Assembly (NCBI GenBank): GCA_001510575.1
Contig: LNGK01000008.1
Coordinates: 4,846,981-4,910,980, forward strand
Length of the DNA: 64,000 nt
DNA from: Knoxdaviesia capensis
Lineage: Eukaryota; Ascomycota; Sordariomycetes; Microascales; Gondwanamycetaceae
Direction of reading: 5' to 3'
Shown: one piece after another, positions 1 to 9,967 of the stretch
Numbering within the stretch: the stretch's first letter is position 1
How the letters are laid out: the number at the start of each line of letters is the position of its first letter
Made by a program: the position numbers and the translations under genes
Notes under the pieces: model-generated
Database searches by the model: none
Told to the model about the DNA's origin: nothing
What the model saw: the letters and a program-made list of their open reading frames with translations, nothing else

Positions 1-1602
1 TCTTTTCGTTGCCTTCAGCGGGAGCTGGGGTCTGACTTATCGTTGCTGCAGCTGTCAAGGCAGGACACCGTTTAGGAGGTTTCAGCAAACTTGTAACCGG
101 CTAGACGGCGCACTCTCTTGACAGATTGTGGCACGCTTCACTTCTTATACATACTCTTTCATCCCTGGGTCTTCCGTGCCTTTACGGACTGATCCCGTTT
201 TCCTCTCTTTTCGGTTTTTTTTACGCCTCCTGTGAGTCGGCTGCCACGACCGACCTACATTCCGGGGATTGCTTCTCCGTGGACCCTTTTATATTCTTGT
301 TTCTTTGATTTATGAGATTGGGGAGGGGTGGCTGAGTGGGAGACTTGGAGTGTTCCCTTTATTCGAACTGGCGGTTCCAACTTTTTTCTTCTTGCTCATA
401 TTTCCCTCTTCTCTCACTTAAGAGATATATTTTACTCTGTATCTGGTCTGGATGTTTTTTTTTCTACCACTCAAAATATAGTGATTTTTTTTTGTTTAAA
501 CCTCGTATCTTGTATCTGCGGTGTTCGTCTGTCAAACCATCAATATCCAATATCCAGGAGGCGTCAAGTAAATCTCACGGAAGCTTTCCCCTCTAAGAAA
601 GACAGAAGGACTTCGCTACTGTTTCATCTCGAGTCTCCTTTTCTTTAAGACGCGTTAGCAGTGACTGGTGATAATTCCCGGGCTGCCCTGAGACGAGCCA
701 AGCACGCGACAAAGGCCATTGTGGTCGTGGTGATTTCTCTGGCGCGCGGCTCGATCCTAGCTTGAAGACACCATCTGTTTTTCGGCGATCTTAGTGCGGA
801 CTCATTTGGTGGTCAGGTGTCTGCAGCTGCTCGCACCTGCCTGAAGCTCACCACAGCTGGTGGCAGCTGGCACGTGTGGTGACGCAGGTCAGCTGGCCAC
901 CACACTTTCACGTGCCGTATTTATGTAGACTAAGAACTTTGGTTTTGCCTGCCGAAGTCAGCGAAACAGGTTAAGCAAGCTTGATGCAGGCTGTTGAGTG
1001 TTCTTCGCTCAACTTTCTACTCATTTGGTTCACTGAATCATGCTCAAGGTCCTGAAGGTCGTTTTTGGCATGAACTGAATAGCAAGATCAGTTCTTTTTT
1101 TTGTTCTTCTTTTGATGGTGGGAACGTAGGGACTACCAACACTGACAGCTTACGAGTGACTCTAATCGCCAGTGCGGATATTTGACGAGAGTTCCATTCC
1201 AGTCGGAATTATTTCGAGCAGACGAACAGTCTTATCTCGTCTCCTCGGTGTTCCGTCTCCCTTCTGCGTTCCTGTTGAGTCGCCGAGGAACGGGCTATGA
1301 TTGTGTGTTTTTGACGGCCAAGAAGGGATTGTTCTAGGCGGCTATTATTACACCTACACCTCTCCGGTCTCTTGTCCTCCTCTTCCTTCGTCCTTGACTC
1401 CTCCGCGACAAACCGCAAACCTCGAGTTTCTCCTCCTCGACAAAGACACTCTACTAAGAATCCCTCAACAGAGCCTTGCGATACTTGACACTACTTCAAC
1501 TTTAAATACCTCTAATACGTGCGACTCCTCTCCCCCGTCTTGCTGACGTCCATTTCGGTTCCGGTCAGATATCCCGACCCCGCCCCGGTGGTTGCGACAA
1601 CT
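1..1602. other. Upstream intergenic region of the RBR gene
   Basis: No gene is recognisable here. The first 650 bases are T-rich with short open frames that have no recognisable protein character. From about 660 to 960 the DNA is GC-richer and holds a dense group of E-box hexamers, annotated separately. From about 1190 to 1600 it becomes CT-rich with several CCTC/TCCTC runs, typical of a fungal promoter and transcribed leader, so transcription of the gene beginning at 1647 probably starts in this part. No tRNA or rRNA was seen. Confidence 0.5.
814..914. promoter_or_regulatory. Cluster of E-box (CANNTG) hexamers
   Basis: Eight CANNTG hexamers lie within about 100 bases: 814 CAGGTG, 824 CAGCTG, 834 CACCTG, 854 CAGCTG, 864 CAGCTG, 871 CACGTG, 890 CAGCTG and 909 CACGTG. 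Five of them (814, 824, 834, 854, 864) start at exact multiples of ten bases, with a degenerate AAGCTC at the missing 844 position. E-boxes are the known targets of bHLH regulators. The match to a binding array is inferred; only the words and the spacing are seen. Confidence 0.5.
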
Positions 1603-1665
1603 ATGGTCGCCTGTACCGGTAGCTTCGCCCCAGTCGCACGTTCGTCATGGAGCTTCACAGTGTAG
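1603..1665 (+). promoter_or_regulatory. Upstream ORF overlapping the RBR start codon
   Basis: An ATG at 1603 opens a 20-codon frame that stops with TAG at 1663-1665, in a different frame from the main ATG at 1647. Any transcript starting upstream of 1603 would meet this ATG first. Because the uORF ends after the main start, a ribosome that uses it could not easily reinitiate at 1647. That would lower translation of the downstream protein unless scanning is leaky. Whether it is transcribed cannot be seen here. Confidence 0.45.
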
Positions 1666-3857
1666 CTCGGCCACAAGCCAGCAGCGCCCCGAGCCCGGGT
1701 CCTGCTGCGCATCCATCACCATCGTCTTCTTCTTCCTCGGGGGCCACATCATCTCTCCGCAACCGGGCGCGCTCGCTCGACTCAAACGGCACCCCGCGCC
1801 GCAGCCTCAAGTCGCCTGCCCCATCGTCGCTGCAATCATGGGTGAAGACTGCGATCGCCCGCCCGTCCCCATCGCAGGCCCCACAACTCTTCTTCTCCGA
1901 TGAAAGCCAGATCCCGCTCGAAAACCCCGACCCGCCCGACCTTCGCGAACTGAACAATAGCCTCGAGGCGCTGGCGGTCGTGTTCCCGGATGTGCAGGTG
2001 GAGGTGTTCCGAGAGATGCTAGTGAGCTTTGATGGCGAATCGCGGTTGGCGTTGGTGGCGGATGCCCTGTTGAAGAATCGCATCAAGTGGGTGAAGGGTC
2101 GGTGGCGCGTAGCAGAACCTACGGTAGCTGCCGCCATCAAACTTCCGGCGCAAGACGGGCCCGAGCAGAGTACTGCCACGAACGCATCTACTAATGACGT
2201 AGATGCTAAGGAGGAACAGTGCCAACGTCACTCCGGGAACGAAAGGTCCGTTGTGTCACGCTCAGAATGCTTCCGGAGTGAAGCTTATAAGGATGCTGTG
2301 CGCGCTCTTGTTGCCCGGGAGTTCCAGGGCCTGTCGCGGGATTCTATCGATGCTTTCCTCGCAGAATCTAATCACTCCTACTTCGATGCGCGCCCTAATC
2401 TTCTCTTGGCGTCCAAATCATGGATCGCCACCATCAAGTCATTCTTCGTCATGCGCCGGAAGAAGGTCACATCTACCGAGGCGCAAGATCACTATCTGGT
2501 AGAGTGGAAACCAGCTGGTGGACCGTCATCGCCCTCGTCAATATCAGTCCCCATGCTCAAAGCCACCGGCAACGCAGAGCTGGACCGTGAGCTCTTCCGC
2601 GCGCTCATTATTCCCCTGAACATTCGGACGCGGGTGCAGCAGGAAACTAGCGACAGAGTACTCGCAAAACAGCTGATATTAGAGGATGCTGAGGCGGAGA
2701 ATGCTTGCCTTGAATGCGAGTGCTGTTTCACCACCGGCCCGTTTGAGGAGTTCACCTCGTGCGACGCCCATGGACACATGGTGTGCTTCCGGTGCGTCCA
2801 GCACACGCTTTCCGAGGTCGTCTTTGGCCAAGGTTGGCAGAGCAGCATCGACACCGCAACGGGCACTCTGCGATGTCTGGCTATTAACTCCGACGCCTGC
2901 ACAGGACGTGTTCCCTCAGACCACCTCGAGCGGGCCCTCTTTGACATGGCGGGTGGAGACAAGATCCTGCAGAAGCTCGACGAGCGGCTGGCCGAGTTTA
3001 GCCTCCTACGCGCCAACACTGCACTGGTCCGGTGTCCATTCTGCACGTACGCAGAGATTGATGATATCTACCTACCGGTCGATGAGTCGCAGCTGCGTAT
3101 CAAAGCCGACAGTGTGTTCAGCATGATCTTTTTGATAATCTGCATCGGGATCATCCCGTTTCTGTTCTCGTTTGTGGTGGTGTCGTCCGTGCTCTGCCTT
3201 CTGCTCAGTACCGAACAGACCGTCGGCGACCGGATCACCGGCGAGTGGGCCGCCGCGCTCAAACGCCACCACCGGCGCCGCCGCGGCATGAAGTTCGAGT
3301 GCCAGGCGGCACGGTGCGGGCGCGTCTCCTGCCTCTCATGCGGCAAGCCGTGGGCCGACGTGCACGTGTGCCACGAATCCAGCCTCGTATCGCTGCGCAC
3401 GCAGATCGAGCAGGCAATGAGCATGGCGGTAAAGCGCGTGTGTCCGCGCTGCAGCACATCCTTCGTGAAGAACGCCGGCTGCAACAAACTCAGCTGCCCG
3501 TGCGGCTACAAGATGTGCTACGTGTGCCGCAAGGACATTGGCGACGAGGGCTACCGCCACTTCTGCGACCACTTCCGCCCGGACGCCGACCCCGCCCGCC
3601 CGTGCCCCGACTGCACGCGCTGCAACCTGTGGCAGCCGGAGAACACCGACGCCGTCCTCCAGCAGGCGCGCGAGGAGGCCGAGCGCTCGTGGCGCGAGCA
3701 GGAGAAGCGCGATCTCTCAAACACCGACCGCGCGTTCATGGAGACGGGGTTCGCGTCGCCCAGGGGCGAGCTGTCCCTGCATCGCCTGCTCCTGGCGGGT
3801 CGGTTGCCCAGTGTTGCGCAGGCTTTTGACGTCGTCGTCGAGAATGTGTTTGTGTGA
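1647..3857 (+). CDS. RING-between-RING (RBR) E3 ubiquitin ligase, RNF216-like, with membrane segment
   Basis: This is a single-exon gene of 736 residues starting at ATG 1647. Residues 1-100 are Ser/Pro-rich and probably disordered. RING1 starts at C354 (CLECECCF, then a C..H..C..C pattern). The IBR begins with CPFC at 463-466 and resumes with a Cys-rich stretch ending CLSCGKPW near 575. RING2 starts at C599 (CPRC), and C612 in the NAGCNKLSC motif aligns with the catalytic cysteine of the RBR family. The overall order matches the RNF216/Triad3 subgroup. Family knowledge says RING1 binds the charged E2 and RING2 takes ubiquitin as a thioester before transfer. Between the first IBR zinc pair and the rest of the IBR lies a strongly hydrophobic stretch (about 489-520), so the protein is probably membrane-anchored. 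The substrate is unknown. The gene is convergent with foxA. Confidence 0.9.
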   Translation: MELHSVARPQASSAPSPGPAAHPSPSSSSSSGATSSLRNRARSLDSNGTPRRSLKSPAPSSLQSWVKTAIARPSPSQAPQLFFSDESQIPLENPDPPDLRELNNSLEALAVVFPDVQVEVFREMLVSFDGESRLALVADALLKNRIKWVKGRWRVAEPTVAAAIKLPAQDGPEQSTATNASTNDVDAKEEQCQRHSGNERSVVSRSECFRSEAYKDAVRALVAREFQGLSRDSIDAFLAESNHSYFDARPNLLLASKSWIATIKSFFVMRRKKVTSTEAQDHYLVEWKPAGGPSSPSSISVPMLKATGNAELDRELFRALIIPLNIRTRVQQETSDRVLAKQLILEDAEAENACLECECCFTTGPFEEFTSCDAHGHMVCFRCVQHTLSEVVFGQGWQSSIDTATGTLRCLAINSDACTGRVPSDHLERALFDMAGGDKILQKLDERLAEFSLLRANTALVRCPFCTYAEIDDIYLPVDESQLRIKADSVFSMIFLIICIGIIPFLFSFVVVSSVLCLLLSTEQTVGDRITGEWAAALKRHHRRRRGMKFECQAARCGRVSCLSCGKPWADVHVCHESSLVSLRTQIEQAMSMAVKRVCPRCSTSFVKNAGCNKLSCPCGYKMCYVCRKDIGDEGYRHFCDHFRPDADPARPCPDCTRCNLWQPENTDAVLQQAREEAERSWREQEKRDLSNTDRAFMETGFASPRGELSLHRLLLAGRLPSVAQAFDVVVENVFV

Positions 3858-4686
3858 AATCTCTTCGACTTGAGTGGTTTCCTCCCCACCCTGATCATCG
3901 ACATATCTTCTCAATTACCCTTCCCCTCTCTTCCATCTCAATTCTTCTTGGCTACTCACACCTCTTCATTTCTTTGTTTTTTTTTTTCAACTAATTTATC
4001 TCTCCTCTTTAATCTCACGTTTCCCATGTCTCTCCCTTCTTTCCTCTCTTCTCCCTTCTTTTCAATATTTCCGGGTGTTCTTCTTCTGTTCGGGTTTAGG
4101 AAATGTTGCGCGGAATCCAATGCAACCAGGGGTTCTTTTTTTATATCTTCTATCAGTTTCGAAACAGTACGGAATCGGATTGGTCTGTTAGTTAGGCTTT
4201 GTTGTTTACCTTGTTTTTTTTCGGTTTTTCTTTTCGGAAATGGACTGGCTGTACTGTTATTGCTAGTAAACGAAATTAATATTTGTATGATGCTCTTCCG
4301 TTTCCACGAAGTCGCGCTCCCATAACTGGCACTTAATTCTCCATCGTGATGGTTACTGTAATTTGTGCAGCCATATACGAATTTCACAGTCAAAGTACAA
4401 CAGATAAATGGCGAGCAGTATAAAACAAGACAAGAGCTATCCAGAGTGAATAAAACCAAGAAAAGGTGAACATAAAAACATAAGAAACATTTTCCTCCAA
4501 ATGCTAACAGAGCAGCTTGAAAATCAAGCACACACAACAAAACAAGGACACATCAAGCCCGTGTGCTTGATTATACGCCGGTTGGTGTACCCCCTTACAT
4601 CCATGTGTGTGAGTCAACCCAATAGAACTGTATAGTTGTACAAAGAAGAAAAAGAGGACGCAAAAACGGACATGATCACTCCCGGT
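3858..4686. other. Convergent intergenic region (RBR and foxA 3' ends)
   Basis: The two flanking genes point towards each other, so this should hold two 3' UTRs. The left half is T/CT-rich with long T runs (for example near 3975 and 4210). The right half is A-rich on the plus strand, as expected of the 3' end of the minus-strand gene. The open frames here are low-complexity and unsupported. No hairpin terminator is expected in a fungus and none stands out. Confidence 0.5.
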
Positions 4687-7600
4687 TTACACAAGAGTGG
4701 CAGCAGCACCACCAATGGCAAGCTTGCCGGTCTCCTTGACCTTGGCCTGGAAGATAACCTTGTTGCCCTCTTTCCACATCTCGGTGACGAGGGTCTGGCC
4801 GGGCACCACAGTTCCAGCGAAGCGCACCTTGATGTCCTTGAACTTGCCGAAGCGCTCGTACACGGCCTTTCCAGCAATGCCGAAGAAGCACAGACCGTGC
4901 AGGATGGGCAGGTTGAAGCCGCCAACCTTGGCAAAGGCCGGGTCGATGTGGAGCGGGTTGTAGTCTCCACTAAGGCGGTAGATGGCGGCCTGCTCCTCGG
5001 TGGTCTTCTCCTCAACAACAACATCGGGGAGACGGCTAGGAGGCTTGTTTGCAGCAGTGCTAGCGCCACGGTCGGCAGCCTTCTTGACGCCGCCAAATCC
5101 ACCGCAGCCGCGCAGGAACACGGTCACCTCATTGTAGAAGATCGGCTCGCCAGTAGCCTTGTTGACGGTTGTGACAGCAGTCTTTACAATGGCGGCATTT
5201 CCCTTGTCAACAACCTCCAGTAGCTTGGGCTTAGACACAAGTGTGCCCGAGGTGGGAACAGGGTACTTCAGAACCTGCAGATACTGCTCGCCGTGCAACA
5301 GCATCATAGGGTTGAAGTTGGGAACAATGTCATCAAAAGTCCACTTCGCCTCGGAATTGAACTGGGGGATGACACCAAAAGTCGGAAGAGCCTGGAAATC
5401 CTCAGCTCCCTCACTATGTTTAGCAGAAACTGAGAATTAGTCACGCTGCAATCAATCAGGTGTGATCAAGTGTGTGTCGCAGTAAACTTACAAGACGTAT
5501 TTAAGATCAGTGCGCTTAGCACCAACACCGAGGTTGTATAGCATCACATCACGCTCTTCGTACGTGAACTCGCTGCCGGAAGCCTCCATCGTCTTCGCCT
5601 CCTCGATGGCCTTGAGGTACTTCGACTCGGCAGGCTACATCAACATAACAGAAAAGAAAGAAACGTCAATCCAATGTTCATAACCAAGTCTAGGCGCAAG
5701 TCTCGCCCCTCGTTGTGTCCAAAAAAGAAATAGGAGAACAAATATCTAGTCCTACCAGAGATCCTCAAGATCTTACAATCTGTTATCCTGCCCATACCCC
5801 CATAAAGGCAATTTTCTTTTTTTTTTGAAAAAAAAAAAGCTCAAGCAAACATTTCATACCTTAGTCTTGCCAGCGTTATTGGCCAGGATGCGTTGGACTG
5901 AGTCCTGGGCCTTGGAGGGGTGGTCGGCACGGCCATCATCGAAGTTGGTGATGGTCTCCCAGTGCTTAGCAACCTCCTCAGGAGTCAGGACAACGTTGAG
6001 AGGAAAGTAGTGTCCGCCAGTGCGTTGCCAGCGGGTCTGACCGCACCAACCGCTGCCAACTTCGTACAGGCAGCCAGTAGGGTTCTCGGGAACCTTGTCG
6101 CTGCTCAGAGCCAGAACGAGAGGAGCAACGTACTCCGGCTTGAATGCCTGGACAAGCTCCTCGGGGAGGATGGTCTTGGTCATGGCAGTACCAGCGTTGG
6201 GGGCGATAGTGTTGACGAAGATGTTGTACTTGAAGCCTTCGAGGGCCAGGGCACGGGAGAACCCGAGAATACCGGCTTTCTATATGAAAAGTTAGAGCAC
6301 ATACATGTTGACATGCAAAGGGTCATGGCTGATAGAAGAAAACTTACGGCAGCGGCATAGTTAGCCTGGCCAAAGTTACCGTAGATACCGCTGGTCGAGG
6401 TGGTGTTGACGATGCGGCCATACTTCTGCTGAAGCATGTAGGGCCAGGCGGCCTTGGTGATCTTGTAGGTTCCGCGGAGATGGACGTTCAAGACATCATC
6501 CCACATTTTCTCCTCCATGTTGGCAAAGGCCTTGTCGCGCAGAATACCGGCGTTGTTGATGACGATATCGATGCGGCCGAACGCGTCGATGGCAGCCTTA
6601 ACGACAGTCTCTCCATCCTCGGCTGAGGCCTTAACACCAACAGCCTTGCCTCCGAGCTTCTTGATCTCCTCAACAACGTTATCAGGGTTCATCAGGTCGT
6701 TGACCACGACAGCAGCTCCATGCTTCGCGAAAGCAAGGCAGTAGACACGTCCGATACTATAAGCTAAAGTGTTAGTATATAGTCGCAATCTCAACAAAAG
6801 GCAGAAATAAATAGCTAGTGCAAATCTTACCCAGCACCTCCACCAGTGACAAGCACAACACGGCCGGTGAAATCGAGCTTAGGAGCAGGCGGGCTGGGGG
6901 GCATCTTCATAGACTCCTCAAGAAGGGTCAAGAAGTCGTTCGTGCCAGAGGGATGCTGAGGGTTCGAGAAGTCGGTGACCTTGGACCAGTTCTGGAGGAC
7001 AGCGCCAGCGGTGTAGCTGTCATCGGCCTTGAGGAGAAGACCGTTGGAGCGCTCCCAGCGGATCTTGGAGACATGGCCACCACCGACCTCGAAAATCGAG
7101 CCGGTCTCGGTGGAGTTGGAGGAGTGCACAAGCAGGGCGACGAGGGGAACAACCCAGTCGGGCTTCAGGGTTTCGAGGACATCCGGAGGCATGACAGTCT
7201 CGGTCATGCGGCTGGCAGCTATTTAGAGTATATTTTGTTAAACAAGAGTTTTCGGCGGATTTCATGTCATCACGGTGTTTAGTCCGGTTTCGGGGTTAGG
7301 GTTATAACCCAGGTTCCTTCTTGTTGCGACGGAAATAAAGAGCATGTAGGTACATACCAATGGGGGCAATGACGTTGCAGAGGATGTTGTACTTGAGACC
7401 CTCCTTAGCAAGGGTTTCAGTGAAGCCAACCATGGCGAGTTTCGCAGCTACAGATGGGGAAGAGGAAGCGATCACATGTCAGCGTCTCAGTGTCAACTTT
7501 TTTTGGGGCGTTAGCCTACCACCACCCCTTCAAGCACCCCAAACTGTCGCATTTGACAGTAGATGGCAGAAGAGGATAGAGAGGTATGGTGAAAGGACAA

Positions 7601-8291
7601 ATACAGTGAAAATAAGGAAAATAAGCCATCTAGGTCCTTACCAGAGTAGTTGGTCTGCCCAAAGCTGCCGAAAAGGCCGGCGGCGGAGGCGGTGTTGATA
7701 ACACGACCGTACTTCTGCTTCCGGAAATGAGGCCAAGCAGCACGAGAGCACTTGTAGGCGCCCTTGACGTGGACCTTCATGATCAAGTCCCAGTCAACAT
7801 CCTTCTGGTTCTTGAAGGCGATATCGCGAAGGATACCGGCGTTGTTGATCAGGATGTCGATGCGGCCGAAGGTCTGGATAGCGGTGTCGATGATGCGCTC
7901 ACCGAACTCCACCGAGTCGTAGTTGGCCACGGCCTTTCCGCCAGCAGCCTTAATCTCGTTGACGACAACATCGGCGGCCTGGGGACATCCGGGGCGGTTT
8001 GTTAGCAAGCAGCTCGGAGATCCACGTGACTTCTGCGACTCGATGTGATGTAGCTCTAGTACAGCCGAGAAGATGTCTGCGTCCGCCGTGAAACCGGAAA
8101 CCGGAGAGTAATCCGTTGTCTTATCTCTATCTTACCTTGCTAGAAGTTCCCTCACCCTTGAACGACACTCCGAGATCGTTCACCACGACGCTGGCGCCGC
8201 GCGAAGCAAAAAACAAAGCATAGGCCTTGCCGAGGCCACCACCGGCACCGGTGACGACAACAACCTGGCCGTCGAATCTCATAGTAGTCAT
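4687..8291 (-). CDS. foxA: Peroxisomal multifunctional beta-oxidation enzyme (Fox2/FoxA type)
   Basis: Eight exons (8291-8136, 7978-7642, 7447-7358, 7218-6831, 6756-6348, 6279-5860, 5634-5492, 5413-4687) join in frame into 889 residues, the usual Fox2 length. Two short-chain dehydrogenase domains come first: TGAGGGLG at 14-21 with YxxxK at 163-167, and TGGGAG at 319-324 with YxxxK at 457-461. A MaoC-type hydratase-2 hot-dog domain follows, with DYNPLH at 798-803. In this family the hydratase 2 forms (3R)-hydroxyacyl-CoA and the dehydrogenase domains oxidise it with NAD in peroxisomal fatty-acid beta-oxidation. All catalytic motifs are intact. The C-terminus reads ...GGAAATLV, not a canonical SKL-type PTS1. 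CCTCGG and CCGAGG sites lie upstream at 8665 and 8941. The start is the first in-frame ATG, MTTMRFDGQ; the second Met (residue 4) could also serve. Confidence 0.96.
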
Positions 8292-8664
8292 TGTAGAAGA
8301 TATGTGTGAGATGGAGATGGTGGAGGAGAGTGTAATGGTTGGGCCGGCAACGTATTTCTTAGGACGACAGAGAGCAGAAAACGAAGCTCTCACGAGAAAA
8401 TCAGACGTCGTTCAGTACCCTGAGATCTGGGCAAACCTCAAAAAGGAAGAACTACAGGAGGAAGTAATTCGAATGGGTATAATTAGTCAAGATAGGAAGG
8501 AGATGTAAGAGGAAGAGAGGAAAAGGAAAAGGAAGAGAGAAAGAGAGGGGGAGAGAGATGAAGCAGGGAATTGGAAGAAGAAGTACTGGAGGGCGAATGT
8601 GCGATTGAAGAATGAAAAGTGCCTGGATCAGCGACCGACGATGGGTGTGGCAGGAAAAAAAGCA

Positions 8665-8670
8665 CCTCGG
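8665..8670 (+). promoter_or_regulatory. CCTCGG site upstream of foxA (FarA/FarB-type core)
   Basis: CCTCGG lies about 375 bases before the foxA start codon. In Aspergillus nidulans the zinc-cluster activators FarA and FarB act through this six-base core in promoters of fatty-acid-catabolism genes. The site and its place in front of a beta-oxidation gene are seen; occupancy is inferred. Confidence 0.55.
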
Positions 8671-8940
8671 CGTTGACTGAAAGCGGCAACTGACGGCGGA
8701 GGAGCGAGCGAGCTGCGAGTTCCCAAAAAGCGAAGACATGGGCCTAAACCTACAGGATTGCGACACTCTTTTTGCGCTGACTTTACGACTCCCTTAAGAA
8801 CGTCACATGCTGGCAGGCTAGGGGATGATTAGCTAAGAAAGACACCGGAAGTTCACTCAAGCAGGCCTTCTAAGTCTTCCCGCTTTATTCCAGGTCTTCT
8901 GACGCCCAAAATATGCGCAACCGAAAGGCCGATGGGACAG

Positions 8941-8946
8941 CCGAGG
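8941..8946 (-). promoter_or_regulatory. Second FarA/FarB-type core upstream of foxA
   Basis: CCGAGG on the plus strand reads CCTCGG on the foxA strand, about 650 bases upstream of the start codon. Together with the site at 8665 it gives foxA two candidate fatty-acid response elements. A six-base word alone is weak evidence; the gene context raises it. Confidence 0.4.
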
Positions 8947-9283
8947 CTTCTGGCTCTTGGGGGGGGGAACCAGCAACGAGCTGTGCACAGGGCAACGCAC
9001 GCCATGCTGGCCGCTTTTTGGGGGGTGGAGTTGAGGAATTGCGGGGAAGCTACGTCGGAATATGGGGAACCAACATACTGGGAGAAAGAGCTTGTGAATG
9101 TACGGTTCGCACGCACATGGGAACGAGACTTCTCAGTGAAGGCTGTGATGTTCTATTCCTCCAAACTCCCTCGCCAGGCTGTTTCCCCAATTCACTCGGC
9201 GGCCTTTGATCTTACACTTACGTAGCCTTGCCATCATACTCCTCGAACTGTCGACAGCTGTATATAGCTGGCAACTGTTGAAA

Positions 9284-9307
9284 CATACTCGCATACTCGC
9301 ATACTCG
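9284..9307. repeat. Short tandem repeat, three copies of CATACTCG
   Basis: Three perfect head-to-tail copies of the 8-mer CATACTCG occupy 9284-9307. It is a minisatellite-like array in non-coding DNA with no visible function. Confidence 0.9.
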
Positions 9308-9952
9308 CAGGACCACATTCTTCGGCTGGGCCAACATGGGTCGGTCCATGTGACTTCCTACAGACACTGGAGCATTGCTACGTCGGAGTTGTCGACCTAG
9401 AAGCATCGCGGCGATCGTGAACATGACTTCATACGGAGATAGTAATCATGGCTATGTACACGAAGGGCACCGGAGTTGAGGCTGACGTGAAGTCCGCTGA
9501 CACGTGAAGGGAACCATGAATCAGGGAATCGTCGATGGACAGAGAACTTGATCTCCACTCTGGAAATGTGTGTGTGTTCCTGTCAGGACTAAGAACAGTG
9601 AATTGCGAGTTTGCCACCAGGAAACCAGCCGGTCACTGTGGAAGAAGTCCCCGTACCCCAATTGCCGATGCTCCCCACACTTTAACCCTGGCCCGAGAAA
9701 TGCGACGCGGCTTTGCTCGACGAGCGGCTCAGCTATAGATGCGAACTTATTCAACACACGGCTGTCGCGGTTCCCATCGATGAGTAACTACTGGACTGTT
9801 GAAGCAAAATCTATATATATCTAGATCTTCATCATTGTGTTTCTAGAACAATTTTGACTGTACTTATTCTTTAAACAGACCATATCGGTCGTTGCAGAGC
9901 TCCCGGCCAAGGCTTTCCCATAGCCGGGGTAAATGCCCGAGTGGATAGGATG

Positions 9953-9967
9953 AACCCTAACCCTAAC
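9953..9967. promoter_or_regulatory. Telomere-like motif (AACCCTAACCCTAAC)
   Basis: Two and a half units of the fungal telomere repeat (TTAGGG on the other strand) lie 380 bases upstream of the kinase start at 10347. Similar short motifs recur upstream of several other genes here, so it is more likely a promoter element for a TTAGGG-binding protein than a telomere relic. Confidence 0.5.

Noticed and set aside
1655..2179. 174-codon antisense open frame inside the RBR gene
   Set aside because: It is a shadow of GC-rich coding sequence on the other strand, with no motif or own promoter.
8853..9225. Overlapping open frames of 87-98 codons on both strands
   Set aside because: The protein look is weak, the minus frame has no ATG, and I recognise no family; kept as non-coding promoter DNA.
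9953..9967. True telomere or chromosome end
   Set aside because: There are only two and a half repeat units, flanked by ordinary unique sequence and genes on both sides.
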